From Pontiella sp. (GTDB taxonomy: Bacteria; Verrucomicrobiota; Kiritimatiellia; Kiritimatiellales; Pontiellaceae): a DNA stretch of 5,260 nucleotides. The translations under genes were made by a program, and so were the position numbers. The notes below the pieces were generated by a model. It worked only from the letters and a program-made list of their open reading frames with translations, did no database searches and was not told the origin of the DNA. Positions 1 to 5,260 of the stretch are shown here, one piece after another; within the stretch, counting starts at the first letter, position 1; every line of letters starts with the position of its first letter. The DNA is taken from the NCBI GenBank assembly GCA_029939385.1, contig JAOZSZ010000011.1:8485-13744 (forward strand), in the 5' to 3' direction.

Positions 1-738
1 GCCAGCCACGTAGGCATAGTCATTATGCCGGGCGTCATTAATCCAAAGGTGCATCTTTTTTCCGGGCGCCGCTTCGTAGAGCTTTTTGCCATGCCAGAAG
101 GGGATGACCCCATCTTCGCGACCGTGTATGACGAGCACGGGGCACTCCACTTGTTCGATGTGCTTGAGGTTATCAAACTTATCCCATGGGAGGATCTTCC
201 AGCGTGTCTTAACGCGGAAGGCGGAGGTGAAGGTGCTTTCTAAAACCAGACCACCAACGTGGCGATGGGCTGCCAGCCAAGTGGAGGGGCCGCCGCCGAC
301 GGATCGACCCTGAACAATGATTGTTGACGGATCGATCTTCTTTTCATCAACGAGCCAGCGGTAGGCCGCATCAATATCTTGATAGACCTTACGAACCGAA
401 GGCGAACCCTCGCTCATGCCATAACCTCGATAGTCATACATCAGTACCGAATACCCCAGATCGTAAAATTGCTGCATGAAGGGAACCACGTTGTTGAGAT
501 CCTCGGCATTTCCATGGCTGAAGAGCAGTGTATATTTCGATTGTGGATGTTCAAGGAATACGGCCGTGATGAGTTCGCCCTTCCCCGATACAATTTTAAG
601 CTCGTGCGGCAAGTGGCTGTAGTCGGAATCGTGCGGAGCAAAGATTAGTTTCTCTGAAAAGAGTAGCGCAAATAAATTGAGAAGAAGGTAGGTGCTTCCT
701 AAATATAGCGTAATTTGAGTAAGGGATTGTCCGGTCAT
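1..738 (-). CDS. Membrane-anchored alpha/beta hydrolase (BEM46/ABHD13-like), 3' end outside window
   Basis: This is a serine hydrolase of the alpha/beta fold, open at the left edge with 246 codons visible. All the family hallmarks are present in order. A hydrophobic segment at about residues 7-26 looks like an uncleaved signal anchor and is followed by the typical LIFAPH stretch. The oxyanion-loop motif HGNA lies at 75-78, DYRGYGMSEG at 102-111 and the nucleophile elbow GRSVGG at 144-149 (Ser146). The acid motif HGREDGVIP gives Asp209, and ARHND gives the likely catalytic His238. The domain is therefore almost complete and only a short C-terminus should be missing. The natural substrate cannot be told; esterase, lipase and peptidase activities all occur in this superfamily. 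The ATG at 738 is the only in-frame ATG before the anchor. An in-frame TTG at 774 would add 12 residues with three arginines ahead of the anchor. No Shine-Dalgarno sits at normal distance from the ATG. The gene is divergent from the MEMO1-AMMECR1 gene. Confidence 0.9.
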   Translation of the reverse strand, partial: MTGQSLTQITLYLGSTYLLLNLFALLFSEKLIFAPHDSDYSHLPHELKIVSGKGELITAVFLEHPQSKYTLLFSHGNAEDLNNVVPFMQQFYDLGYSVLMYDYRGYGMSEGSPSVRKVYQDIDAAYRWLVDEKKIDPSTIIVQGRSVGGGPSTWLAAHRHVGGLVLESTFTSAFRVKTRWKILPWDKFDNLKHIEQVECPVLVIHGREDGVIPFWHGKKLYEAAPGKKMHLWINDARHNDYAYVAG

Positions 739-755
739 ATATGAAGCATAATCAT
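735..755 (-). other. Possible six-codon leader ORF overlapping the hydrolase start
   Basis: On the minus strand the sequence AAAGGA (767-762) lies 6 nt before an ATG at 755. That ATG opens a six-codon frame (MIMLHI) whose TGA at 737-735 overlaps the hydrolase ATG at 738-736 in an ATGA arrangement. The hydrolase ATG itself has no purine-rich ribosome site at 5-10 nt. Seen directly: the short frame, the spacing and the overlap. Inferred: translation of the hydrolase may depend on termination and re-initiation from this leader. A frame this short can easily occur by chance. Confidence 0.3.
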
Positions 756-832
756 CCCTGATCCTTTGTCGCAAGATTTTTCTCTATAACCCCTTGTAGG
801 AATACTTAATGGGTTTGATTAAGAGCATTAAA

Positions 833-908
833 TAATAAAGGGCGCGGGATTTTCTGGCCATAGAATTATTGTGATTCCACCTTTTTGGGTATAGCTTTTC
901 CTTTATTA
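833..908. repeat. Spaced 9-bp inverted repeat in the divergent promoter region
   Basis: TAATAAAGG at 833-841 is the exact reverse complement of CCTTTATTA at 900-908, with 58 bp between the arms. The right arm ends just before the ribosome site of the downstream gene. It could be a pair of binding sites for a regulator or the base of a long leader hairpin. Because the region is AT-rich, chance is a serious alternative. Confidence 0.3.
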
Positions 909-911
909 GCT

Positions 912-917
912 GGGGGG
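912..917 (+). promoter_or_regulatory. Ribosome binding site for a TTG start
   Basis: A run of six G (912-917) lies 8 nt before the TTG at 926. The frame is closed by TAA at 920-922, so TTG at 926 is the only conventional start before the conserved SELAGTWY stretch of the MEMO1 domain. This supports the TTG start. Confidence 0.6.
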
Positions 918-925
918 CGTAAATT

Positions 926-2338
926 TTGATAGAGAAGGTATTAAACTCAGAACTTGCAGGGACATGGTACACCGAGAATCCGGCTCAGCTGTCTGCGGAA
1001 ATCAAAAACTATCTTGAAGCGATCGATCTCGAACCGCTGGATAATGTGATGGCTTTGCTTCTTCCTCATGCGGGTTATCGCTATTCGGGCATGGTTGCCG
1101 CTCATGGCATTAAATTACTCGAAGGTCGCTCTTTTAGCCGAGTAATTGTGATTGGCCCCAGCCATCAGGTTGCGCTCATTGATACGGTTAGCATTCCTGA
1201 TGTGTCTCACATTGAAACCCCGCTTGGGCGCATTGAAATTGATCGCGACTTGGTGGGTCATCTTTTAGAAAATCCCGCATTTCAGTCATATACCCGCGCT
1301 CACCAAGGGGAGCATAGTGTCCAGATTGAACTGCCGTTTCTTCAGCAGGAGCTCGGCGACTTTAAGTTGGTTCCCATTATTTGCGGAGAGTTGAGTGAAG
1401 CTAATGTACGAAAAATTGCGGCCACGTTGCTTGAGAATATTGATGCTGAAACCCTCATCATCATTAGCTCGGATTTTACCCATTATGGTTCTTCGTTCAA
1501 TTATGTCCCCTTCAAGAAAGAGATTTCTCAAAATCTAAAGAAGCTCGATATGGGGGCTTTCCGATGGATTGAACAAAAGAATCTAACTGGCTTTCTTCAG
1601 TATATTCAAAATACAAAAGTCACTATTTGTGGGCGTAGTCCGATCGCCATTCTACTGGCTATGCTTCCTGATGCAGCCCAAGTGAAACTGCTTAAATATG
1701 AGACATCAGCTAATCTCACGGGGGATTGGTCGCAGAGTGTAAGTTATATTTCTGCCGCAATTTCAGGACATTGGACCAATGCCACCTCGCCGGGGTTAAA
1801 GCTTTCTGATGCCGATAAAATTGGTCTGCTGCGTCTGGCTCGTCATAGGATTTCTAAAGAGCTCAATGCTCAGATCCCCGACCAAGCTCTAGAAATTACA
1901 CCTCCCATGCAGGTCGTTATGGGGGGCTTTGTTACCCTTCATAAACAGGGTCAACTTCGGGGGTGTATTGGCGAAATATTTCCCCGCCGCGCTCTCCACG
2001 AGGTGATAAAAGAACATGCGGTTAGTGCCGCGTTTCATGACCCGCGATTCCCTCGGCTACGCGCAAATGAGCTTGATGAAATTAATATTGAAATTTCTGC
2101 ATTAACCGTTCCGCACCGAATCCATTCATACCAAGAGATTCGTATAGGCCAGCATGGTATCGTACTCAGTAAGAAGGGTCGTACGGCGGTTTTCCTCCCG
2201 CAAGTGGCTTCCGAGCAGGGGTGGGGAATAGAGGAAACGCTTGCTCATCTCGCTCAGAAAGCAGGACTCGCCTCTAATGATTGGGAATCCGGTTGCGAAT
2301 TCAAGGTCTTCGAGGCTATTGTCTTCGGCGAAATATAA
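926..2338 (+). CDS. amrB-amrA: AmmeMemoRadiSam protein B-protein A fusion (MEMO1-like + AMMECR1 domains)
   Basis: This 470-residue protein joins two components usually encoded separately. Residues 1 to about 282 are a MEMO1-like domain, structurally related to LigB-type non-heme iron dioxygenases. It opens with SELAGTWY and carries LLPHAGYRYSG (His48), GPSH (His80), GEHSVQIELPF (129-138), SSDFTHYG (Asp183, His186) and ICGRSPI (Cys235). His48, His80 and Cys235 align by motif with the metal ligands reported for human MEMO1 (His49, His81, Cys244), so metal binding looks intact. Residues from about 293 to 470 are an AMMECR1 domain with the signature LRGCIG at 344-349, then HDPRFP (371-376), EINIEISALTVP (385-396) and the C-terminal QGW...KAGL stretch. 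Both halves appear complete and probably cytosolic, as no signal peptide is seen. The usual third partner, a radical SAM enzyme (amrS), is not in the window. The biochemical role of this system is not established. The gene starts with TTG, leads the rightward run and ends 21 bp before the next gene. Confidence 0.93.
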   Translation: MIEKVLNSELAGTWYTENPAQLSAEIKNYLEAIDLEPLDNVMALLLPHAGYRYSGMVAAHGIKLLEGRSFSRVIVIGPSHQVALIDTVSIPDVSHIETPLGRIEIDRDLVGHLLENPAFQSYTRAHQGEHSVQIELPFLQQELGDFKLVPIICGELSEANVRKIAATLLENIDAETLIIISSDFTHYGSSFNYVPFKKEISQNLKKLDMGAFRWIEQKNLTGFLQYIQNTKVTICGRSPIAILLAMLPDAAQVKLLKYETSANLTGDWSQSVSYISAAISGHWTNATSPGLKLSDADKIGLLRLARHRISKELNAQIPDQALEITPPMQVVMGGFVTLHKQGQLRGCIGEIFPRRALHEVIKEHAVSAAFHDPRFPRLRANELDEINIEISALTVPHRIHSYQEIRIGQHGIVLSKKGRTAVFLPQVASEQGWGIEETLAHLAQKAGLASNDWESGCEFKVFEAIVFGEI

Positions 2339-2350
2339 TTAACACTAGCT

Positions 2351-2354
2351 GAGG
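2351..2354 (+). promoter_or_regulatory. Ribosome binding site for a GTG start
   Basis: GAGG at 2351-2354 ends 5 nt before GTG at 2360. Starting there gives a proper signal peptide immediately, which supports GTG as the start of the secreted protein. Confidence 0.6.
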
Positions 2355-2359
2355 TTTTC

Positions 2360-4060
2360 GTGTTCAAGATTTTAAAAAGTTTAATTTGTGTTTTGATGGT
2401 TTCAACGGTGCAGGCGCAGATGGCGCATGAGGTATTGTTGCTCGTAAATAAGAATTCGCAGGCTTCGTTGCTCGTGGGGAATACCTTTTTGGATGCGCGA
2501 AACATTCCAAAGCAAAACTTGGTCTATCTCGATATTCCTGAATCCGCTTATGGCGGGAATGCAACGATTACACCGGAACAGTTTACACAGATGATCTGGG
2601 AGCCCGCCAATGCCGTAGCCAAAGAACGGGGGATTGATTCGCAAATTTTGGCGTGGGTCTACTCCGTTGATTTCCCCATTCGTGTAAAAACCGACACCAA
2701 CGATCGAAGACAGATGTCGGTTGGCGGGCTGACCTTCGTGCGCAACGAAATCCCCGATCTGAGTTGGGTGGAAGACGGTAAATATCTTTCTAAACTCTTC
2801 GGCGGCCCCAATGAACGGCTCAAGCTCAGCCTGACCGCATTTTCTCTTGGAATACACAAAAATGGGATGGGCATGAATGCTCAAGTGCCCCCAGAAGTGG
2901 CCTACTTACAAGGGGGACTTGGTAAACGCATGCCCCTGCCAAGTATGATGCTCGGCTATATTGGAGAAAAGGGGACCGAGGTTGAAACCGTGCTTCAAAC
3001 CATTGCCCGGGGCCGTCAATCGGATCATAACGGCAGACGTAACGGTATCTATTTTGTCACCACCGACGATGTTCGTTCTACATGCCGCGAATGGCAGTAT
3101 GATCAAGTTACAGTGGAATTAAAACAACGGGGGGTTGAGGCAACCACAACCACTAATTTCCCGGCCGGGGCAGAAAATGTGATGGGCCTATTAATGGGAG
3201 CCGAAACCGTGGATCCCTCATTAATCAAATCATTTGCTCCCGGAGCTATGGCAGAGCATCTCACCAGTTGGAGTGCGGAATTCCAAAAACCGCAAAGCAA
3301 AACCACGGATTGGATCAAGGCAGGAGCAACGGGTTCTGCCGGTGCGGTAGTGGAGCCTTACTCCAACGCCAATAAATTTCCGTCGGCACGCTTCTTTGCT
3401 CACTATGCCAGTGGTTGCACCATGCTAGAGAGTTTTTATCAATCCATGGCCTGTCCATTACAAAGTTTAATTATTGGGGATCCGCTGGCCAAGCCCTATG
3501 CTCCTCGGATCTCCGTTGAGCTGCTCGGTGCAGACACCCTTAATAAGGAATTCACTTATTTTGCAAAAACCACTTGTTTCGTCAAAAAGGCCCAGTATCT
3601 CTACTCCTTTTTTCTCGATGGAAAGGAGATAAAAGAGGTATCGCCCGATCCTTCAGTACAAATTTATATTCATCATCTGTCCGATGGGTATCATCAACTT
3701 CGTGCCGTCGTTCGTATTCAGCATAGAGTTCAATTTAGTGCGTCAGTGGACAAAGCATTCACGGTGAATTGTAAGGGGCGTTCGGTTTCTGTTCATCCCG
3801 ATATTCAAAAACTTGAAACGCATAAATATAGTATAAAAACAAAAATTGGCGGCGAGGAGCTTCCTGAAAAGTTACGCCTTCTCTGCGGCGAATGGGTACT
3901 TGATGAAAAGGTTTATACTCCGGAAGTTGAACTAATTCTTGACGAATTACAGATTGGAGAAGGCCCCAACGAGATTCGCACGGTGGCCATTTATGCCGAT
4001 GGAATGGAAGTTTCCAGCACCCCCGTTGGCTTCGGAATCCTATTTAGTAAAGAACCCTAA
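2360..4060 (+). CDS. Secreted TIGR03790-family protein of unknown function, with C-terminal beta-rich extension
   Basis: This 566-residue exported protein resembles the uncharacterised TIGR03790 family. A Sec signal peptide covers residues 1-19 (Lys3 and Lys6, a hydrophobic core, likely cleavage after VQA). The mature part opens with the family pattern of a short strand, HEVLLLVN, then ARNIPKQNLVYLDIP (46-60), and continues with ILAWVYSVDFPIR (96-108). Later come WIKAGATGSAGAVVEPY (318-334), FFAHYASGC (345-353) and IIGDPLAKPY (371-380). The GATGS and GDPLAKP motifs recall the end of caspase-like C25 (gingipain) domains, but I see no clear His-Cys catalytic pair, so protease activity is not claimed. 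Residues from about 383 to 566 look beta-rich and immunoglobulin-like, with FLDGKEI (418-424) and DGYHQLRAVV (442-451), perhaps two sandwich modules. No C-terminal anchor or sorting signal is seen. The gene starts with GTG, 21 bp after the MEMO1-AMMECR1 gene and 19 bp before tsaE. Its function is unknown, and the link to cytosolic neighbours may be only shared transcription. Confidence 0.82.
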   Translation: MFKILKSLICVLMVSTVQAQMAHEVLLLVNKNSQASLLVGNTFLDARNIPKQNLVYLDIPESAYGGNATITPEQFTQMIWEPANAVAKERGIDSQILAWVYSVDFPIRVKTDTNDRRQMSVGGLTFVRNEIPDLSWVEDGKYLSKLFGGPNERLKLSLTAFSLGIHKNGMGMNAQVPPEVAYLQGGLGKRMPLPSMMLGYIGEKGTEVETVLQTIARGRQSDHNGRRNGIYFVTTDDVRSTCREWQYDQVTVELKQRGVEATTTTNFPAGAENVMGLLMGAETVDPSLIKSFAPGAMAEHLTSWSAEFQKPQSKTTDWIKAGATGSAGAVVEPYSNANKFPSARFFAHYASGCTMLESFYQSMACPLQSLIIGDPLAKPYAPRISVELLGADTLNKEFTYFAKTTCFVKKAQYLYSFFLDGKEIKEVSPDPSVQIYIHHLSDGYHQLRAVVRIQHRVQFSASVDKAFTVNCKGRSVSVHPDIQKLETHKYSIKTKIGGEELPEKLRLLCGEWVLDEKVYTPEVELILDELQIGEGPNEIRTVAIYADGMEVSSTPVGFGILFSKEP

Positions 4061-4079
4061 TCCTTTATTCAGAGCAACC

Positions 4080-4508
4080 ATGCGCATAGAAAAAACCAAT
4101 AGCCCCGAAGAAACGTGGGCGTTAGCCGCAGAGTTAGCCGACGAACTTGGCCCCGGAACCGTTATCGCCCTGCACGGCGATCTGGGCGCGGGGAAAACCT
4201 GTTTCATCCAAGGCTATGCCGCCGCACTCGGGATCGACGAACCGATTACCAGCCCCACCTATACGCTCATCGGCGAATACGAAGGCCGTCTTCCGCTGCA
4301 CCATATCGACCTCTACCGTCTGTCCGGCCCTGAAGAAGCGCTCGGTCTCGGGCTAGAGGAATATTTTGATGCCAAGGGAATCACGGCCATTGAATGGGCC
4401 GAACGGGCAGAAGGGTTGCTTCCTCCGGATCTATTACATATCCAAATCGACTCTGATCTTGAAACAGGAACGCGCACATTTCGCATTTATCGGGAGAATC
4501 AAGCGTGA
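4080..4508 (+). CDS. tsaE: tRNA threonylcarbamoyladenosine biosynthesis ATPase TsaE
   Basis: TsaE is the P-loop ATPase that works with TsaB and TsaD to transfer the threonylcarbamoyl group to A37 of ANN-decoding tRNAs. This 142-residue copy is of normal family length (about 140-155). It shows the Walker A motif GDLGAGKT at 33-40, SPTYTL at 58-63, HHIDLYRL at 74-81, GLEEYF at 91-96 and IEWAER at 104-109, all typical of TsaE. The frame is open 47 codons further upstream, but that stretch overlaps the end of the secreted-protein gene and is not conserved. ATG at 4080 places the protein at its normal N-terminus. AGAG at 4071-4074 is a weak ribosome site. The 3' end overlaps tsaB by 4 bp, which suggests translational coupling. 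The base composition is visibly richer in GC than upstream: by hand count 4141-4200 has 39/60 G+C against 24/60 in 1441-1500. Confidence 0.96.
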   Translation: MRIEKTNSPEETWALAAELADELGPGTVIALHGDLGAGKTCFIQGYAAALGIDEPITSPTYTLIGEYEGRLPLHHIDLYRLSGPEEALGLGLEEYFDAKGITAIEWAERAEGLLPPDLLHIQIDSDLETGTRTFRIYRENQA

Positions 4509-5143
4509 AGATTTTTGCCATTGAGTTGAGCTCAAAACAGGGCAGCATTGCACTCGTTCATGACGGTAAGGTGGTCGCTGAAAAAAGCTGGATCGAAAAC
4601 TTTAAAAACCGTCAGCAATTATTTGATTCCATGGCCGAGCTAGAGGTCGATTGGGATAAGATAGATGCGTTTGCCGTTGGACGTGGCCCAGGGGCATTTT
4701 CCGGAATGCGCATCTCATTTTCTGTGATTAACTCGCTCGCCGCTCCAAATAAAAAGCCCGTCTATGCCCTCAATAGTGGGGCTTCGCTTGCCACTCAGTT
4801 TGGTGCAGAGCGCACCGTTGTGGTGGGCGATGCCCGCCGCAATAAGGTATGGGCCGGCCTATTTATTGGAAATAAACTCGAAAAAGAATTTCAACTATTA
4901 GAACTCAACCAATTAGCTGACTTTGTTCCAGAGGAGGCCCTCGTTCTAAGCCCCGACCATGATCGGCTAACCGAATTGCTCTCCGATTTTCATACATTAG
5001 ATCCAGCCGAACCAGTTTTCCCAACGGCAGGAAGATTGGGTGAACTCGTTTTCCAGCATCTAAAAAATGGCGAAGAATTCGAGCCCCTAGAGCCGCTCTA
5101 TATGCATCCACCCGTCTTTATTGAACCTCGGTTCTCAGCCTAG
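4505..5143 (+). CDS. tsaB: tRNA threonylcarbamoyladenosine biosynthesis protein TsaB (YeaZ)
   Basis: TsaB is the non-catalytic ASKHA-fold partner that holds TsaD and allows it to complete t6A synthesis. At 212 residues it is a little shorter than E. coli TsaB (231). Recognisable parts are the N-terminal strand FAIELSSKQGSIAL (4-17), the hallmark GRGPGAFSGMRIS (59-71), VVVGDARRNKVWAGLF (105-120) and the C-terminal TAGRLGEL (174-181) and PLYMHPPV (197-204). Departures from the usual family sequence are AIE for the common AID at the N-terminus and no HSE-like motif at about residues 33-40 (FKNRQQLF). The protein ends soon after the PLY motif. These fit a divergent TsaB rather than TsaD, since the His-containing metal motif of TsaD is absent. 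GTG at 4505 overlaps the tsaE stop (GTGA) and is preceded by GGGAG at 4492-4496, 8 nt upstream, so the start is well supported. No convincing terminator follows. Confidence 0.93.
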   Translation: MKIFAIELSSKQGSIALVHDGKVVAEKSWIENFKNRQQLFDSMAELEVDWDKIDAFAVGRGPGAFSGMRISFSVINSLAAPNKKPVYALNSGASLATQFGAERTVVVGDARRNKVWAGLFIGNKLEKEFQLLELNQLADFVPEEALVLSPDHDRLTELLSDFHTLDPAEPVFPTAGRLGELVFQHLKNGEEFEPLEPLYMHPPVFIEPRFSA

Positions 5144-5162
5144 CTTTTTTGAGCTTCTGCCG

Positions 5163-5191
5163 TTGACTCATTTCAGGCGGATGGGTATACA
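5163..5191 (+). promoter_or_regulatory. Sigma70-type promoter for the tRNA-Leu gene
   Basis: TTGACT (5163-5168) and TATACA (5186-5191) are separated by exactly 17 bp. They match the -35 consensus at five of six bases and the -10 at four of six. A start point around 5198 would lie about 9 nt before the tRNA. A 6-bp inverted repeat, GCCGTT (5159-5164) and AACGGC (5193-5198), brackets the promoter, and the second arm is followed by CTTTT. The same arms could instead form a weak, long-loop terminator for tsaB, but the promoter reading is better. Confidence 0.65.
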
Positions 5192-5206
5192 TAACGGCCT
5201 TTTCAC

Positions 5207-5260
5207 GCACCCGTGGTGAAATTGGTAGACACGCAAGATTCAGGTTCTTGTGCCAGCAAT
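5207..5260 (+). tRNA. tRNA-Leu (anticodon CAG), 3' part outside window
   Basis: The visible 5' part folds as a class II leucine tRNA. The acceptor strand GCACCCG (5207-5213) is followed by TG at positions 8-9. The D stem GTG/CAC (5216-5218 with 5230-5232) closes a loop containing TTGGTAGA. The anticodon stem CAAGA/TCTTG (5234-5238 with 5246-5250) closes the loop TTCAGGT, giving anticodon CAG at 5241-5243, which reads CUG. The next bases, TGCCAGCAAT, are the start of the long variable arm. The T arm and the 3' acceptor strand lie beyond the edge, so acceptor pairing cannot be checked. CUG-decoding tRNA-Leu is not a t6A substrate, so its closeness to tsaB is probably not functional. Confidence 0.92.

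Larger units (their letters stand above)
739..925. promoter_or_regulatory. Divergent intergenic region, AT-rich, holding promoters for both directions
   Basis: This 187-bp gap separates two divergent genes, so it must hold the start signals for the hydrolase and for the rightward operon unless the latter has only internal promoters. For the rightward genes a weak candidate is TTGTGA (869-874) with TATAGC (890-895), a short 15-bp spacer. For the hydrolase, TATAGA on the minus strand (788-783) could be a -10, but I see no good -35. No coding frame here looks real and I see no structured RNA or terminator. Confidence 0.4.

Noticed and set aside
25..648. Plus-strand frames of 72-89 codons opposite the hydrolase
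   Set aside because: They lie antisense to a hydrolase frame with a complete set of alpha/beta hydrolase motifs, and their translations show no family resemblance.
784..972. Minus-strand frame of 62 codons in the divergent gap
   Set aside because: It overlaps the start of the MEMO1 domain, has no recognisable motif and shows low-complexity composition typical of AT-rich chance frames.
2402..2884. Minus-strand frame of 160 codons
   Set aside because: It is antisense to the well-supported secreted-protein gene, no domain is recognisable in it, and its length can be explained by the codon pattern of the opposite strand.
3939..4079. Upstream extension of tsaE by 47 codons
   Set aside because: The stretch overlaps the end of the previous gene in another frame and does not resemble TsaE. 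ATG at 4080 gives the normal N-terminus and length.
5142..5155. AGCT-TTTTTTG-AGCT as a terminator after tsaB
   Set aside because: A 4-bp self-complementary stem with the T run inside the loop, not after the stem, is not an intrinsic terminator.
4080..5260. Functional link between the t6A genes and the adjacent tRNA
   Set aside because: The tRNA has anticodon CAG and reads CUG, whereas t6A is placed on ANN-decoding tRNAs, and the tRNA has its own promoter.

Overview
The window looks like bacterial chromosome of moderate GC content, with short intergenic gaps, frequent TTG/GTG starts and no mobile elements. The gene set is a MEMO1-AMMECR1 fusion, a secreted TIGR03790-type protein and the tsaE-tsaB pair of t6A synthesis. 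It would suit the PVC superphylum, perhaps Kiritimatiellota, Lentisphaerota or Verrucomicrobiota. That placement is inferred from family distribution recalled from memory, not from a search.

Layout. Positions 1-738 (minus strand) hold the first 246 codons of a membrane-anchored alpha/beta hydrolase, which runs off the left edge. A 187-bp AT-rich divergent region (739-925) separates it from a rightward run of four genes. The first (926-2338) is one polypeptide carrying both an AmmeMemoRadiSam protein B (MEMO1-like) and a protein A (AMMECR1) domain. The second (2360-4060) is a 566-residue exported protein of the uncharacterised TIGR03790 type with a C-terminal beta-rich extension. The third and fourth are tsaE (4080-4508) and tsaB (4505-5143), which overlap by 4 bp. 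The gaps of 21, 19 and -4 bp suggest one transcription unit. A near-consensus sigma70-type promoter at 5163-5191 then leads into a tRNA-Leu(CAG), which is cut by the right edge after the anticodon arm.

Function. TsaE and TsaB act with TsaD (not in the window) to place threonylcarbamoyl on A37 of ANN-decoding tRNAs. The role of the AmmeMemoRadiSam module is not established, and its radical SAM partner is not in the window. No link between that module, the secreted TIGR03790 protein and t6A synthesis is proven here beyond co-orientation and close spacing. The least explained part is the pairing of the MEMO1-AMMECR1 fusion with the TIGR03790 protein. I found no CRISPR array, insertion sequence, phage gene or obvious defence system.
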